From: Gammaproteobacteria bacterium
Lineage (GTDB): Bacteria; Pseudomonadota; Gammaproteobacteria; SZUA-229
Reading direction: 5' to 3'
Assembly (NCBI GenBank): GCA_029882215.1
Contig: JAOULC010000017.1
Coordinates: forward strand, 1-64,000
DNA: 64,000 nucleotides
Translations under genes and position numbers: made by a program
The notes under the pieces: generated by a model
What the model was told of the DNA's origin: nothing
What the model saw: the letters and a program-made list of their open reading frames with translations, nothing else
Databases searched by the model: none
Shown: piece by piece, positions 38,425 to 49,237 of the stretch
How positions within the stretch are numbered: the stretch's first letter is position 1
Layout: every line of letters starts with the position of its first letter

Positions 38425-40403
38425 TACACCGTCGCCTCTTTTATCCCGGCTTTATTATGCTGTTTTTTTCTCACAGCCGACCGTCTGTAACGTCCGTCGG
38501 TTGATGCCAGCAATCCACCCAGCGCCATGATCACAGCACCGATCCAGATCCAGCGAATGAACGGTTTAACATATAAACGAACACTCCATGCACCTTTGTC
38601 ATCCAGCGGCTCACCTAATGCAACAAACAGATCACGGCTGATACCGGCGTTGATTGCGGCTTCCGTCATCGGCATTTTTTGCACACGATAGATCCGTTTC
38701 TGTGGTTGCATTATCTGCAGTAACTGTGCACCTTTGCGGACTTTAACCCTGCCCTGATTTGCCGTGTAATTAGGACCCTGTATCTGCGTTACACCTTCAA
38801 ACTCAAAACTGTATTCACCCATCTGATACATCTGACCCGGCTCCAGCCGGATGTCTTTTTCCTGACTGTATAAGCTGGTTAATGTAATGCCAACAATAAA
38901 AACAGCCACACCCACATGCGCCAGCGTCATACCGTAAAAACTTCTCGGGATTTCCAGTAATGCAACAGACAAACTTTTATTTTTATTGATCCGCGATACA
39001 AACAGTCGCATTGCGGACAGCACCACCCAGACAGATAACAACAAACCGATAACGGCAGCCAGTTTAAACGCTGGCAAAGTCAGTGATAACAGAGCGGTAA
39101 TCACCACGCTTGCCAGTGCTGTTAATTTCACTTCGGAAAAAATTCGCTTTGGTTCATCTTTTTTCCAGCGACTGAAAATACCAAAACCAAGTAATACCGC
39201 AAGTGGTGCCATCAGCGGTACGAACACACTGTTAAAATACGGCGGACCCACTGAAATTTTACCAAGCCCCAAAGCATCCAGCAGTAACGGATAAAGCGTC
39301 CCTAACAAAATACTGCCGGTGGCCACTATCAGTAGAACATTATTCATTAACAACGCCGTTTCTTTTGAAAACAAAGAAAACTGTGCGGTTGTTTTTATCT
39401 TAGGTGCCCGCCATGCATAAAGCAGCAGTGAGCCTCCAATAACAAGCACAAGGAAAATAAGAATAAAAACACCACGCGCCGGATCAGTAGCAAAAGCATG
39501 TACTGATGTCAGCACCCCTGAGCGAACCAGAAAGGTGCCTAACAGGCTGAGTGAAAACGCCAGAATGGCCAGTAACACCGTCCAGGCTTTAAATGCGTTT
39601 CTTTTTTCGGTAACAGCTAAAGAATGAATCAGTGCCGTACCTACCAGCCACGGCATAAATGATGCGTTTTCAACCGGATCCCAGAACCACCAGCCGCCCC
39701 AGCCAAGTTCGTAATAAGCCCACCAGCTTCCAAGAGTAATTCCCAGCGTCAGAAAAACCCATGCAATATTTGCCCAGGGACGGGACCATCTTGCCCACGC
39801 CGCATCCAGCTGACCACCCATCATTGCCGCAATGGCAAATGCAAACGGCACGGCAAAACCAACATAACCGAAATATAACATCGGCGGATGAAATGCCAGA
39901 CCGGGGTCCTGTAATAATGGATTCAAGTCCCGGCCTTCCAGCGCCGCCGGTAACAATCGATCGAAAGGATTGGAGGTTAATAACATAAACAGCAGAAAAC
40001 CAATGCTGATCATTCCCAATACCGCAATAACCCGTGCCACCATTTTTGCCGGTAAACTGGCAGAAAACAGAATGACGGCATTGGTCCAGATGACCAGCGT
40101 ATAACCCCATAACAGCAAAGAACCTTCATGTGCGCCCCAGACTGCCGAGACTTTATACAGCATCGGTAAATGTGTATTTGAATTATTGGCCACATAGGCA
40201 ACAGAAAAATCACTGATTACAAAAGAGTAGACCAGCACGAAAAAAGCAATGCTAATGAAAAAAAACTGCCCTTGTGCAGCCGTTTTTGCAACAGCCATCA
40301 GGCTGGCATTATTTTTTGCAGCCCCCCATAGCGGCACGGTAGCCTGAAAGAATGCCATAGCTAAGGCCAGTATTAATGCCAGGTGTCCGATTTCTGCAAG
40401 CAT
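38424..40403 (-). CDS. ccmF: Heme lyase CcmF
   Basis: WGGWWFWDPVENASFMPWL. Confidence 0.97.
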   Translation of the reverse strand: MLAEIGHLALILALAMAFFQATVPLWGAAKNNASLMAVAKTAAQGQFFFISIAFFVLVYSFVISDFSVAYVANNSNTHLPMLYKVSAVWGAHEGSLLLWGYTLVIWTNAVILFSASLPAKMVARVIAVLGMISIGFLLFMLLTSNPFDRLLPAALEGRDLNPLLQDPGLAFHPPMLYFGYVGFAVPFAFAIAAMMGGQLDAAWARWSRPWANIAWVFLTLGITLGSWWAYYELGWGGWWFWDPVENASFMPWLVGTALIHSLAVTEKRNAFKAWTVLLAILAFSLSLLGTFLVRSGVLTSVHAFATDPARGVFILIFLVLVIGGSLLLYAWRAPKIKTTAQFSLFSKETALLMNNVLLIVATGSILLGTLYPLLLDALGLGKISVGPPYFNSVFVPLMAPLAVLLGFGIFSRWKKDEPKRIFSEVKLTALASVVITALLSLTLPAFKLAAVIGLLLSVWVVLSAMRLFVSRINKNKSLSVALLEIPRSFYGMTLAHVGVAVFIVGITLTSLYSQEKDIRLEPGQMYQMGEYSFEFEGVTQIQGPNYTANQGRVKVRKGAQLLQIMQPQKRIYRVQKMPMTEAAINAGISRDLFVALGEPLDDKGAWSVRLYVKPFIRWIWIGAVIMALGGLLASTDGRYRRSAVRKKQHNKAGIKEATV

Positions 40404-40453
40404 ATGCTTTTAATCTCTGTTGTAGTCGTTATTATTTGATTACGATATCAGAA

Positions 40454-40879
40454 TTACTTTTTGACTTTCATGCTATCGGCCACTTCAGGCGGCATGTAGT
40501 TTTCATCATGCTTTGCCAGCACTTCATCGGCTACAAAAACGCCATCGCTTCGCAGCTTACCTTTAGAGATAATACCCTGACCTTCACGAAACAAATCCGG
40601 TAATATACCGTCATAATAGACACTGATGACTTCCGCGTTATCAGTCAGCTGAAAGCTGACGGCAAGACTGCCGGCATCTCTTTTGACACTGCCATTGACC
40701 ACCATACCACCGAGCCTGAAATCTTTTGTTGCCGGTGCTTTACCTTTGACCGTATCTGTCACTGAGAAAAAGAACATTAAATTTTCATTAAATGCTTTTA
40801 GTGCGAAGCCGGTTGCTATGGATACGCCTGCAACCATTAATACAATTAAAAATATTCGTTTTTTTCTGGCCGGTGTCAT
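40454..40879 (-). CDS. ccmE: Heme chaperone CcmE
   Basis: FRLGGMVVNGSVKRD, LAKHDENYMPPEV. Confidence 0.95.
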   Translation of the reverse strand: MTPARKKRIFLIVLMVAGVSIATGFALKAFNENLMFFFSVTDTVKGKAPATKDFRLGGMVVNGSVKRDAGSLAVSFQLTDNAEVISVYYDGILPDLFREGQGIISKGKLRSDGVFVADEVLAKHDENYMPPEVADSMKVKK

Positions 40880-41040
40880 TTAAGCTGCTCCGCTCTTAGC
40901 ATTTTTTTAGTCAGTGTTTTAAGCATTCTTTTATGCTGTAATTTAGGTATAACAATATTGGCAATTAATATAACTGCAGCGACAGCATAAGACAGCCAGA
41001 CATAAAGTGCATAGCCCCCCATATGAAAAAACTCACTCAT
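40876..41040 (-). CDS. ccmD: Heme exporter protein CcmD (54 aa, below the ORF-track cutoff)
   Basis: MSEFFHMGGYALYVWLSYAVAAVILIANIVIPKLQHKRMLKTLTKKMLRAEQLK*; overlaps ccmE start by 4 bp. Confidence 0.92.
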   Translation of the reverse strand: MSEFFHMGGYALYVWLSYAVAAVILIANIVIPKLQHKRMLKTLTKKMLRAEQLK

Positions 41041-41046
41041 AATGAC

Positions 41047-41790
41047 TTATCCTTTGAGCTGCTTCAGCAAGAGTTTTACCCATTGGGTATTGCGTTCACG
41101 CTCCAGTAATTCAACTCTTACTCGTAACAACAATGCCCAGACATAGTAAAACTTAAAAGCCGTTGCCATGATGAGTAACGGAATCAGCATACGCAGATCG
41201 ATTGATGGCTTATCAAATTTTGCAATGGTTGGGCCCTGATGCAGAGTATTCCACCACTCAACAGAGTAATGGATAACAGGAATATTCACCACCCCGACCA
41301 GTGCTAATAGTGCCACCGCACGACTGGCCACCCGCTTATCTGCAATGGCGGCATACAGTGACATCACGCCAAAATATAGAAACAGTAGTAACAATTCAGA
41401 GGTTAAACGCGCATCCCATACCCACCATGCACCCCACATCGGCTTACCCCACATTGAACCGGTGATTAATGCCAGCAGGGTAAAGCCTGCACCTATCGGC
41501 GCACTGCAAACGGCAACGCTTTCTGCCAGCTTAATACGCCAGATTAAACCGATGGCTCCCGCCACAGCCATGGCGATATAAACAAACAGTGACATCCAGG
41601 CCGCGGGAACATGTATAAAAATAATCCGATAGCTTTCACCCTGCTGGTAATCCGTCGGTGCCACAATCAGTCCACCATACAAGCCTGCCAGTAACAATAA
41701 AACTGTGATACCTGCCAGCCATGGTATCCAGCGGCCACTCAGCTGATAAAAATATGGCGGCGATGCGGTCTTATGAATGAATTTCATCAT
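41047..41790 (-). CDS. ccmC: Heme exporter permease CcmC
   Basis: FIHVPAAWMS, WGAWWVWDARLTSELLLLFLY. Confidence 0.95.
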   Translation of the reverse strand: MMKFIHKTASPPYFYQLSGRWIPWLAGITVLLLLAGLYGGLIVAPTDYQQGESYRIIFIHVPAAWMSLFVYIAMAVAGAIGLIWRIKLAESVAVCSAPIGAGFTLLALITGSMWGKPMWGAWWVWDARLTSELLLLFLYFGVMSLYAAIADKRVASRAVALLALVGVVNIPVIHYSVEWWNTLHQGPTIAKFDKPSIDLRMLIPLLIMATAFKFYYVWALLLRVRVELLERERNTQWVKLLLKQLKG

Positions 41791-41791
41791 A

Positions 41792-42475
41792 TCAACTTAA
41801 ACTCAATTTTAGTGCTGCAGCCGTTGGCCACGGCGTTAGTGTAATGGCTAATAATAAAAATGAACCCAGTATCCATAATTGTGCCGTTACCGGCAGGCCT
41901 GACATGGCCATTTCAATCGCATTGGTTGCAAAAATGAGTACCGGCACGTAAAACGGTAACACCAGCAGTGATAATAAAATACCACCGCGCTTTAAGCCGA
42001 CGGTTAAAGCAATGGCCACAGCACCAATTAAACTGAGTACCGGTGTACCCAGAAATAATGTTACAACAAGTAAACCGATCAGCTCTTGATCCATACCAAG
42101 AAACAGTGCCAGTAACGGTGCAATGATCATCAACGGCAGGCCGGTAATTAACCAGTGTGCCAGCACTTTTGCCAGCACCAGAATACTGGTCGGGTGGGGG
42201 TTTAATAACAACAGCTCAAGTGAGCCATCTTCAAAATCAGACCTGAAGATAGTATCCAGTGACAACATGGCTGCCAGTAGAGCCGCTACCCAGATGATGC
42301 CCGGCGCTATTGCCTGTAGTAGTTTTGTATCGGCCCCTGTTCCCAGCGGGAATAAGGTCACTACCAGCACAAAAAATAACAAGGGATTGAATAACTCAGA
42401 GCGGTGGCGAAAAGCCAGTAATAAATCGCGTTTTAATAATGCAAAAAATACCCTGGCTAATGAAGATTTAATCAT
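41792..42475 (-). CDS. ccmB: Heme exporter permease CcmB
   Basis: FEDGSLELLLLNPHPTSILVLAKVLAHWL. Confidence 0.95.
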   Translation of the reverse strand: MIKSSLARVFFALLKRDLLLAFRHRSELFNPLLFFVLVVTLFPLGTGADTKLLQAIAPGIIWVAALLAAMLSLDTIFRSDFEDGSLELLLLNPHPTSILVLAKVLAHWLITGLPLMIIAPLLALFLGMDQELIGLLVVTLFLGTPVLSLIGAVAIALTVGLKRGGILLSLLVLPFYVPVLIFATNAIEMAMSGLPVTAQLWILGSFLLLAITLTPWPTAAALKLSLS

Positions 42476-42484
42476 TGAACTGGC

Positions 42485-43123
42485 TCACTGACTGAGGTTA
42501 ATACTGATGATCATGGTTCGATCGAATGAAACACGATGATGCGATGTCATGATCACCAGTCCTCCCTGCTGAAGGTGCCCGGAGATGATCTGCTCAACCA
42601 TTTCAATGCCCTGCTGATCCAGCGCTGTAAACGGCTCATCCAGAATCCATAAACTGGCACCCGACATCAGCACCCGTGCCAGCGCCAGCCTTCTGCGCTG
42701 ACCGGCCGATAAATTCGACACCTGCAAATCTTCAAAATGCTTCAGACCCACTCGTTCGAGTGCCTGCGCTATGCTGCAGTCATTGCCTAATGCCAGTGAA
42801 CGTGAAAATTCCAAATTTTCGGCCACTGTCAAATCCAGCTTATTGCCATCCAAATGACCGAGAAACACCATGTCGCCTGCATAACTTTCATTACTGTGAA
42901 CAGCCACCTCTGCCTTGAGTTGCTCCGCGCCGGTATGCCAGCTAACCCGACCCTGCTCCGGCAGACGAATGCCACATAAAATACGCAGTAAAGAGGTTTT
43001 ACCGCTGCCGTTATCACCTTCAATAAGCAGCAGCTGACCGGACGCCAGATCAAAATCTAATGCCTTAAACAAGCTTCGGTCATCGCGAACACAGCTAAGA
43101 TTACGAACTTCAAGATACTTCAT
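42485..43123 (-). CDS. ccmA: Heme exporter ATP-binding protein CcmA
   Basis: EGDNGSGKTSLLRIL, LSAGQRRRLALARVL; likely start MKYLEVRNLSC. Confidence 0.93.
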   Translation of the reverse strand: MKYLEVRNLSCVRDDRSLFKALDFDLASGQLLLIEGDNGSGKTSLLRILCGIRLPEQGRVSWHTGAEQLKAEVAVHSNESYAGDMVFLGHLDGNKLDLTVAENLEFSRSLALGNDCSIAQALERVGLKHFEDLQVSNLSAGQRRRLALARVLMSGASLWILDEPFTALDQQGIEMVEQIISGHLQQGGLVIMTSHHRVSFDRTMIISINLSQ

Positions 43124-43222
43124 ATTTTTATTATTCTCAGCCGGGCTCTCTATTGATTCTATGCAAGCTGACAGTAGCACATCGTATAAATCACAACCAG
43201 CTGACTATTGCTAAGATAAAGT

Positions 43223-43597
43223 CTATTTTGCTGACTCGATACATTCAACGGCATTGGCGTCCGGATCCCGACAAAACAACGCCCTGCGTCCGGACTTACT
43301 CAAGGTATAGCGTATATCAGCACTATCGAGTGTCTGAATCAGTTCATCTAAGTCATCAACCAGTAAGGCCATATGACGATCACGGCCAGCGTGTTCAGGC
43401 CGGCCATCCAGTGGATCCGGATTTGGCAGCTCTAACAAGTGAATTTGTTGCTGCCCGACATTAAGCCAGGCGCCGGGATACCCCAGTTCCGGCCGGCTCA
43501 TATCCAGTGTCAGGCCGAGGATATCCCGATAAAAGACCAGTGATTGCCCGGTATTACTGACGATTACACTGCAATGATGCATGGCTAATAGCGCCAT
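43223..43597 (-). CDS. VOC family (glyoxalase-like) protein
   Basis: HHCSVIVSNTGQSLVFYRDILGL...RALFCRDPDANAVECIE. Confidence 0.85.
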   Translation of the reverse strand: MALLAMHHCSVIVSNTGQSLVFYRDILGLTLDMSRPELGYPGAWLNVGQQQIHLLELPNPDPLDGRPEHAGRDRHMALLVDDLDELIQTLDSADIRYTLSKSGRRALFCRDPDANAVECIESAK

Positions 43598-43738
43598 ATT
43601 TCCCCCAAAACGTCTATAACAGACTGCATTCAGCCTTTGATTCCCCTATAATAGCTGACTTTTGTGGCCGACTTCAGCATTTTGCTTGTCGAAAATATCC
43701 CGCTAACCCTGAATACACCCCCAGACGAACTCTGCCAA

Positions 43739-44944
43739 ATGAATACAAAACTAAAGCAACTGCATCCTTATCCTTTTGAGAAACTGGCTGTACTTAAAGC
43801 CGGCATAACACCCCCTGATGCACATCGCCACATTGCCTTATCAATCGGTGAACCAAAGCATGATGCACCTCAATTTGTCATTGATGCACTGGTCGGTGCG
43901 ATGGGAACGATAAACACCTACCCATTAACCAAAGGCACAGCTGAATTACGTCAAAGCATTTCCAACTGGCTTATTCAGCGTTTTAAGCTGGCTCAGGATT
44001 CACTGGATATCGAAAAACATATCCTACCGGTTGCCGGCACCCGTGAAGCACTGTTTGCTTTTGCTCAAGCCGTTATCAATACCGACAGCGAGCAGCCTCC
44101 GCTGGTACTGATGCCCAACCCGTTTTACCAGATTTATGAAGGAGCGGCCTTTTTAGCCGGTGCCACACCTTATTACTACGATACCCCGGCAGACAATAAC
44201 TACCTGCCCGACTTTGATGCCATTTCAGACCAGGTCTGGCAACAATGCCAGCTACTCTATATCTGCTCACCCGGCAACCCGACTGGCGCTGTGCTCAGTA
44301 TCGAGAGCATGCAGTCACTGATTCAAAAAGCCCGTCAGTTTGATTTTATTATTGCATCGGATGAATGTTATTCAGAACTGTATTTTGACGAAGCCAGTCC
44401 GCCAACCGGCTTATTAGAAGCCTCAGAAGCCATGGGTAATACCGACTTTGCAAACTGCGTGGTCTTTCACAGCTTATCCAAACGCTCTAATCTGCCGGGG
44501 CTGCGCTCCGGTTTTGTGGCCGGTGATGCCGAGGTGATGAGTGATTTTCTCAAATACCGTACCTATCACGGTTGCGCGCTGCCGCCAACCCACCAGGTTG
44601 CCAGCATAGCCGCCTGGGGTGATGAAGCACACGTCAAACAAAACCGCGTGTTTTATAAAGAGAAATTTAAAGCCGTTCTCGATATACTACAGCCCGTTAT
44701 TGATGTGCAGATGCCAGCGGCATCATTTTATATCTGGCTGAAAACGCCAATTTGCGAACAGGAATTCGCCAAACAACTGTTTGCCACTCAAAACGTCACC
44801 GTATTGCCGGGCTCATACCTGTCACGAGAAAACAACGGATTTAATCCCGGCAGCGGGCATGTACGTATGGCACTGGTCGCTCCTCTGGATGAATGCATCG
44901 AGGCAGCAAACCGTATTAAACAATTTATAGAATCACTTATTTAA
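43739..44944 (+). CDS. dapC: Succinyldiaminopimelate transaminase DapC
   Basis: PLP aminotransferase: LYICSPGNPTGAVLS, SLSKRSNLPGLRSGFVAGD; adjacent to dapD. Confidence 0.9.
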   Translation: MNTKLKQLHPYPFEKLAVLKAGITPPDAHRHIALSIGEPKHDAPQFVIDALVGAMGTINTYPLTKGTAELRQSISNWLIQRFKLAQDSLDIEKHILPVAGTREALFAFAQAVINTDSEQPPLVLMPNPFYQIYEGAAFLAGATPYYYDTPADNNYLPDFDAISDQVWQQCQLLYICSPGNPTGAVLSIESMQSLIQKARQFDFIIASDECYSELYFDEASPPTGLLEASEAMGNTDFANCVVFHSLSKRSNLPGLRSGFVAGDAEVMSDFLKYRTYHGCALPPTHQVASIAAWGDEAHVKQNRVFYKEKFKAVLDILQPVIDVQMPAASFYIWLKTPICEQEFAKQLFATQNVTVLPGSYLSRENNGFNPGSGHVRMALVAPLDECIEAANRIKQFIESLI

Positions 44945-45002
44945 GTACTTAATGTGCCGTTTTGCTTAAGCGCAAATACCGACATTAAATAAACCGGAGA
45001 AA

Positions 45003-45830
45003 ATGATGGAAGACATCAAGAAAATAATCGATGAAGCCTTTGAACGTCGGGCAGACATCACACCACGCAATGTAGAAACGCATGTTAGCGATGCGGTAAA
45101 TGCTGCGATAGCCATGCTGGATTCGGGCGAAGCCCGTGTTGCAGAAAAGAAAGACGGCGACTGGGTCACTAACGAATGGCTGAAAAAAGCGGTTTTATTA
45201 TCTTTCCGTATTAATGACAATGAATTCATCAAAGGTGGTTTCACTAACTACTACGATAAATGTCCGTCAAAATTTGCCGACATGAACTCTAAAGACTTCC
45301 GCGCAACCGGTGTACGTGTTGTACCGCCTGCAACTGCACGTTTTGGCTCTTACATTGCTTCAGGCACAGTTTTAATGCCGTCATATGTCAACATCGGCGC
45401 TTATGTCGATTCCGGCACCATGGTTGATACCTGGGCAACGGTTGGTTCATGCGCACAAATCGGTAAAAATGTTCATCTCTCAGGTGGCGTTGGTATCGGT
45501 GGTGTATTAGAGCCATTACAGGCAACTCCAACCATCATTGAAGACAACTGCTTTATCGGTGCGCGATCAGAAGTCGTAGAAGGCGTGGTCGTGGAAGAAG
45601 GTTCTGTTATCTCAATGGGTGTTTACATTGGCCAGAGCACAAAAATCCTTAACCGTGAAACCGGTGAAATCACTTACGGCCGTATCCCTAAAGGCTCGGT
45701 CGTTGTGTCAGGTAACCTGCCGTCTAAGTGCGGTACTTACAGCCTGTACTGTGCTGTTATCGTCAAACAGGTTGATGCAAAGACTTTAAGTAAAACCGGT
45801 ATTAATGAATTGCTTCGTTCAATCGACTAA
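45003..45830 (+). CDS. dapD: 2,3,4,5-tetrahydropyridine-2,6-dicarboxylate N-succinyltransferase
   Basis: Left-handed beta-helix [34 protein letters not shown]. Confidence 0.95.
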   Translation: MMEDIKKIIDEAFERRADITPRNVETHVSDAVNAAIAMLDSGEARVAEKKDGDWVTNEWLKKAVLLSFRINDNEFIKGGFTNYYDKCPSKFADMNSKDFRATGVRVVPPATARFGSYIASGTVLMPSYVNIGAYVDSGTMVDTWATVGSCAQIGKNVHLSGGVGIGGVLEPLQATPTIIEDNCFIGARSEVVEGVVVEEGSVISMGVYIGQSTKILNRETGEITYGRIPKGSVVVSGNLPSKCGTYSLYCAVIVKQVDAKTLSKTGINELLRSID

Positions 45831-45863
45831 GACCTGTTTAGCATTCACTCAAGAGGCGCTGTT

Positions 45864-45893
45864 TGATATCATTCAACAGCGCCTTTTTTACGC
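45864..45893 (+). terminator. Intrinsic terminator after dapD
   Basis: GGCGCTGTT-tgatatcattc-AACAGCGCCTTTTTT. Confidence 0.85.
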
Positions 45894-45905
45894 ACAGAGA
45901 AAAAA

Positions 45906-46250
45906 ATGATTACTGTATACGGCATCCCCAACTGCGACACAATGAAGAAAGCCAGAAAATGGCTGGACGAAAACAACATCGACTATGCATTTCATGATTA
46001 TAAAAAGCAAGGCATCAGCAAAGCCAAATTAAAAGACTGGTGTACGCAAGCTGACTGGGAAGTTCTGCTTAATCGCCGGGGTACCACCTGGCGCAAGCTG
46101 GATGATGAAACTAAAGCCGCTATCAATAAAACATTAGCGATAGATATCATGGCGGAAAACACCAGCGTTATTAAACGCCCGGTGGTTGAAACCGCTGATG
46201 ACTTACTGGTTGGTTTCTCTGCTGAAAGTTTTGAAGCGGCATTCAAGTAG
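45906..46250 (+). CDS. ArsC-family reductase (YffB-like)
   Basis: MITVYGIPNCDTMKKARKWLDENNIDYAFHDYKKQG. Confidence 0.9.
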   Translation: MITVYGIPNCDTMKKARKWLDENNIDYAFHDYKKQGISKAKLKDWCTQADWEVLLNRRGTTWRKLDDETKAAINKTLAIDIMAENTSVIKRPVVETADDLLVGFSAESFEAAFK

Positions 46251-46257
46251 TTGAAAT

Positions 46258-46638
46258 ATGAAAATACTATCACTCGACCATTTAGTTCTTACGGTTAACG
46301 ATCTGAATACCAGCATCGATTTTTATTGCTCGCTGCTGGGTATGAAGCATATTCAGTTTGCTGATAACCGTCATGCGCTGGCGTTTGGTGAGCAAAAGAT
46401 AAACCTGCACCAGGCGGATAAGATTTTTCAACCGGCAGCTCACGCACCAGTAGCAGGCTCAGCTGATTTGTGTTTTATTGTTGAGACTCCGCTTAAGCAG
46501 ATAATTGCTGAGTTAAATGCAGCAGGGGTAGATATTTTTGAAGAGCCGATAGAGCGAACAGGTGCCACCGGGAAACTTTTGTCGATTTATATTCGTGATC
46601 CAGATTTGAATTTGTTGGAGCTGTCTAATAGGGTTTGA
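46258..46638 (+). CDS. VOC family protein
   Basis: LDHLVLTVNDLNTSIDFYCSLLGM...YIRDPDLNLLELS. Confidence 0.88.
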   Translation: MKILSLDHLVLTVNDLNTSIDFYCSLLGMKHIQFADNRHALAFGEQKINLHQADKIFQPAAHAPVAGSADLCFIVETPLKQIIAELNAAGVDIFEEPIERTGATGKLLSIYIRDPDLNLLELSNRV

Positions 46639-46648
46639 ACTTTTTACA

Positions 46649-48032
46649 GTCAAAGGCGTCGGTGGTTGTATATGGACTCCACCTATTTTACAACCATAAT
46701 TTTGCATAAAAATGTAATCACTTGCGTATATACGGCTTCTTATTGAGGGAGCTACCCTCTAGCCTTTGATGTTTGCGCACCCATCATCCTTTCCGACCGA
46801 ATAGCTTTTTCTAGCTTTCAACCACCACAGGTTTTTAACGGGTTGGTCTTACCATTTATGCTACGTTATCGTTGTAGAACTCTTTTTAACTTCTATGTGC
46901 ATGGGAACGAAGTTGTTATTTCATTAATAATACCGGCTCGTATTCTTTGCCAGTGGCGAGTAGTGCCCATGCTGTTCTCACTGTTTTATTCGCCAATGCA
47001 ATACAAGCTCTTTTAATACCCGCGCGTTTTACTAAAGCGATCAACCAGGCTTGTTTTACGGTTGTTGGTTCATCGGGAAGCCGGCAGATAATGGACAATG
47101 CGCCTTGGTAAAGAGCCGCCCTTAAGGCTTTGTCGCCGCCGTATTTATCAATGCCTCTTAGATAAGTTTTACCCCCTGAGCTATGCTGTTTGGGTGTTAA
47201 ATCAATATAAACAGATGCCTGTCGGCCATTTTTAAATTCACAACCATTACCAATGCTGGCGTACAATAATGACGCGCATACATCGCCCACACCCTCTAAA
47301 CCCAACAGACGTTGACAAGGTTCAAGTTGGCGCACCAGTGCGGCTTTGTGCTTCTCAGCTTCATTTAATTGTGTAGCAGTGAGTTGATAACGATCCCATA
47401 ATAACTGCAATGTGTTCAACAAACTTCGTGGTAAGACAGGATCAGCACTACCCAATATAGCCGTGATTTTTTCTCGTAACGCTTTTTTACCTTTTGCTGT
47501 GGTGATACCGTACTCATAGCAATATGCGCGGATATGATTACCTAAGGCGGTTAATTCTTTTTCCAAAAACTGTCGACTTTTTTCTAAGGTTTGAAGTGAT
47601 TGCTGCTCTTCATTTTTGATCTGACTAAACACCATCCCCCATTGTGTTGCAGCAATCGCGATGGCAAATGCATCATTGGCATCCGTTTTATGCCCTTGTA
47701 AAAATGCTTTCACTTTTTTTGGACTAATGATGCGAGCTTCATGCCCAAATGACTGAGCTAAACGAGCCCAATAATGGCAACTGCCACAACCTTCCATGGC
47801 CACAATAGATTGAGTAGCATTCGCTAATAACTGTTTGAGCTTCAGCGGGCTCATCGCTTTATTAGAAATCAATTCACCATCTTTACTGATTCTACAAACT
47901 TGAATCACATTTTTTGCTAAATCGAGACTAATTACGTTAGACTTTGTCATTGTATGGACTCCTTTGTTTTTGTCGACTACCAGCCTACTTCGGTAGGTTG
48001 GTGGAGTCCATACAACCACCGACGCCTTTGAC
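46649..48032 (-). mobile_element. IS110-family (IS1111-like) insertion sequence with about 33-bp terminal inverted repeats
   Basis: GTCAAAGGCGTCGGTGGTTGTatATGGACTCCACC (46649..) inverted as GGTGGAGTCCATACAACCACCGACGCCTTTGAC (48000-48032), flanking the transposase. Confidence 0.85.
46916..47950 (-). CDS. IS110 family transposase (DEDD)
   Basis: SLDLAKNVIQVC, KTDANDAFAIAIA, LLGLEGVGDVCASLLYASIG; likely start ATG at 47950 (MTKSN). Confidence 0.92.
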   Translation of the reverse strand: MTKSNVISLDLAKNVIQVCRISKDGELISNKAMSPLKLKQLLANATQSIVAMEGCGSCHYWARLAQSFGHEARIISPKKVKAFLQGHKTDANDAFAIAIAATQWGMVFSQIKNEEQQSLQTLEKSRQFLEKELTALGNHIRAYCYEYGITTAKGKKALREKITAILGSADPVLPRSLLNTLQLLWDRYQLTATQLNEAEKHKAALVRQLEPCQRLLGLEGVGDVCASLLYASIGNGCEFKNGRQASVYIDLTPKQHSSGGKTYLRGIDKYGGDKALRAALYQGALSIICRLPDEPTTVKQAWLIALVKRAGIKRACIALANKTVRTAWALLATGKEYEPVLLMK

Positions 48033-48118
48033 GTTAATTTTGATTTTTTTATAAATAAATTCAGCGCTCTAAAGTGTTTTTAATTTGCCGAGCTCTGCCT
48101 AGTACGCACCCTACACCC

Positions 48119-48514
48119 TTAATGCCTAAACTGAGATTTTTGTTGTTTTTTCTTCTTATGCATCATCAACAACAACCCCGCCTCACCTTCTGATAACTCA
48201 CAGGTCGCCATTAAATCCTCTTTATTAATACCTTGCTTAACCAGATTAATGGCCTGCGTGTACGAAGCATTACCGTTAGCATGTAACTCAAGCTGTTCAA
48301 GCCGCTGTATCAGTAATTTTTGCTGTCGTTCGATTTTGAGAAGCCGCTCCCCCAGACCGATAGAACCGGCATTGAGTGCAACAAGGTCACTGGCAACACG
48401 ATTTGACCCGGGGTTTTGAACTAAAAAGCGCCTGGCTTTTCTGCTGTGCCATAACTGTAAATTAATCATGGCTAAGAATAATATAATGCTTGTTATAACT
48501 AACAGTGCGTTCAT
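48119..48514 (-). CDS. DUF2802 family protein
   Basis: N-terminal TM, ASYTQAINLVKQGINKEDLMATCELSEGEAGLLLMMH; adjacent to cheW as in Pseudomonas flagellar loci. Confidence 0.8.
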   Translation of the reverse strand: MNALLVITSIILFLAMINLQLWHSRKARRFLVQNPGSNRVASDLVALNAGSIGLGERLLKIERQQKLLIQRLEQLELHANGNASYTQAINLVKQGINKEDLMATCELSEGEAGLLLMMHKKKKQQKSQFRH

Positions 48515-48553
48515 GTGTTACTCCACAAGTGGCACTGTGCTGATATGTGTACT

Positions 48554-49024
48554 CTAAAGTGCGCCGACATCCAGCCATTCGTCTTCGGTCAGTAACTTAT
48601 TAAGATCCACCAGGATCAGTAACTCATCACCGCGACTAACAACACCTTCAATATAACGTGCGGTCTGGTCATTACCCACGCTAGGTGCCGATTCAATTTC
48701 ATTCCGGCTGACATTAACAACTTCAGAGACACCATCCACCACAATACCAACCGTTTGCAGGTCAGATTCAATGATGACAATTCGTGTCGAATCATCCATC
48801 TCTTTAGCGGGCAGAGCAAAACGCTTGCGCGTATCAATTACCGTCACCACATTACCACGAAGGTTAATGATACCAAGTACAAAATCAGGCGCACCCGGAA
48901 CAGGCGCTATTTCTGTTACCCTAAGTACTTCTTGTACCAGCATCACATTAATGCCGTAAATTTCACCTTCGAGATGAAATGTTACGCATTGTAATGGTTC
49001 TGCGCTGTTTACAGCATCAGTCAT
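48554..49024 (-). CDS. cheW: Chemotaxis protein CheW
   Basis: CheW domain FVLGIINLRGNVVTVIDTRKRF. Confidence 0.95.
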   Translation of the reverse strand: MTDAVNSAEPLQCVTFHLEGEIYGINVMLVQEVLRVTEIAPVPGAPDFVLGIINLRGNVVTVIDTRKRFALPAKEMDDSTRIVIIESDLQTVGIVVDGVSEVVNVSRNEIESAPSVGNDQTARYIEGVVSRGDELLILVDLNKLLTEDEWLDVGAL

Positions 49025-49237
49025 TTTGTTATCCCGCCTTTACAAAACCTGGCTGAGCGTCAAAAATATTACACCCGTCAGGTCTTAGTTGTTAATCTGC
49101 ACAATATATGCCAAATATATAGATACTTTGGAAGTATTAATATTCTGAGTGTAGCCTACTCTGCCGGAAACACCAGAGTCCGTACTATTCATCTATTGAG
49201 AATATGTAATCAATTCAAGCACATCACTGACAGGGGC

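Noticed and set aside
36159-43180. ccm operon as an unusual arrangement
   Set aside because: Gene order ccmABCDEFGHI is standard; the only addition is ccmD, missing from the track because of its length.
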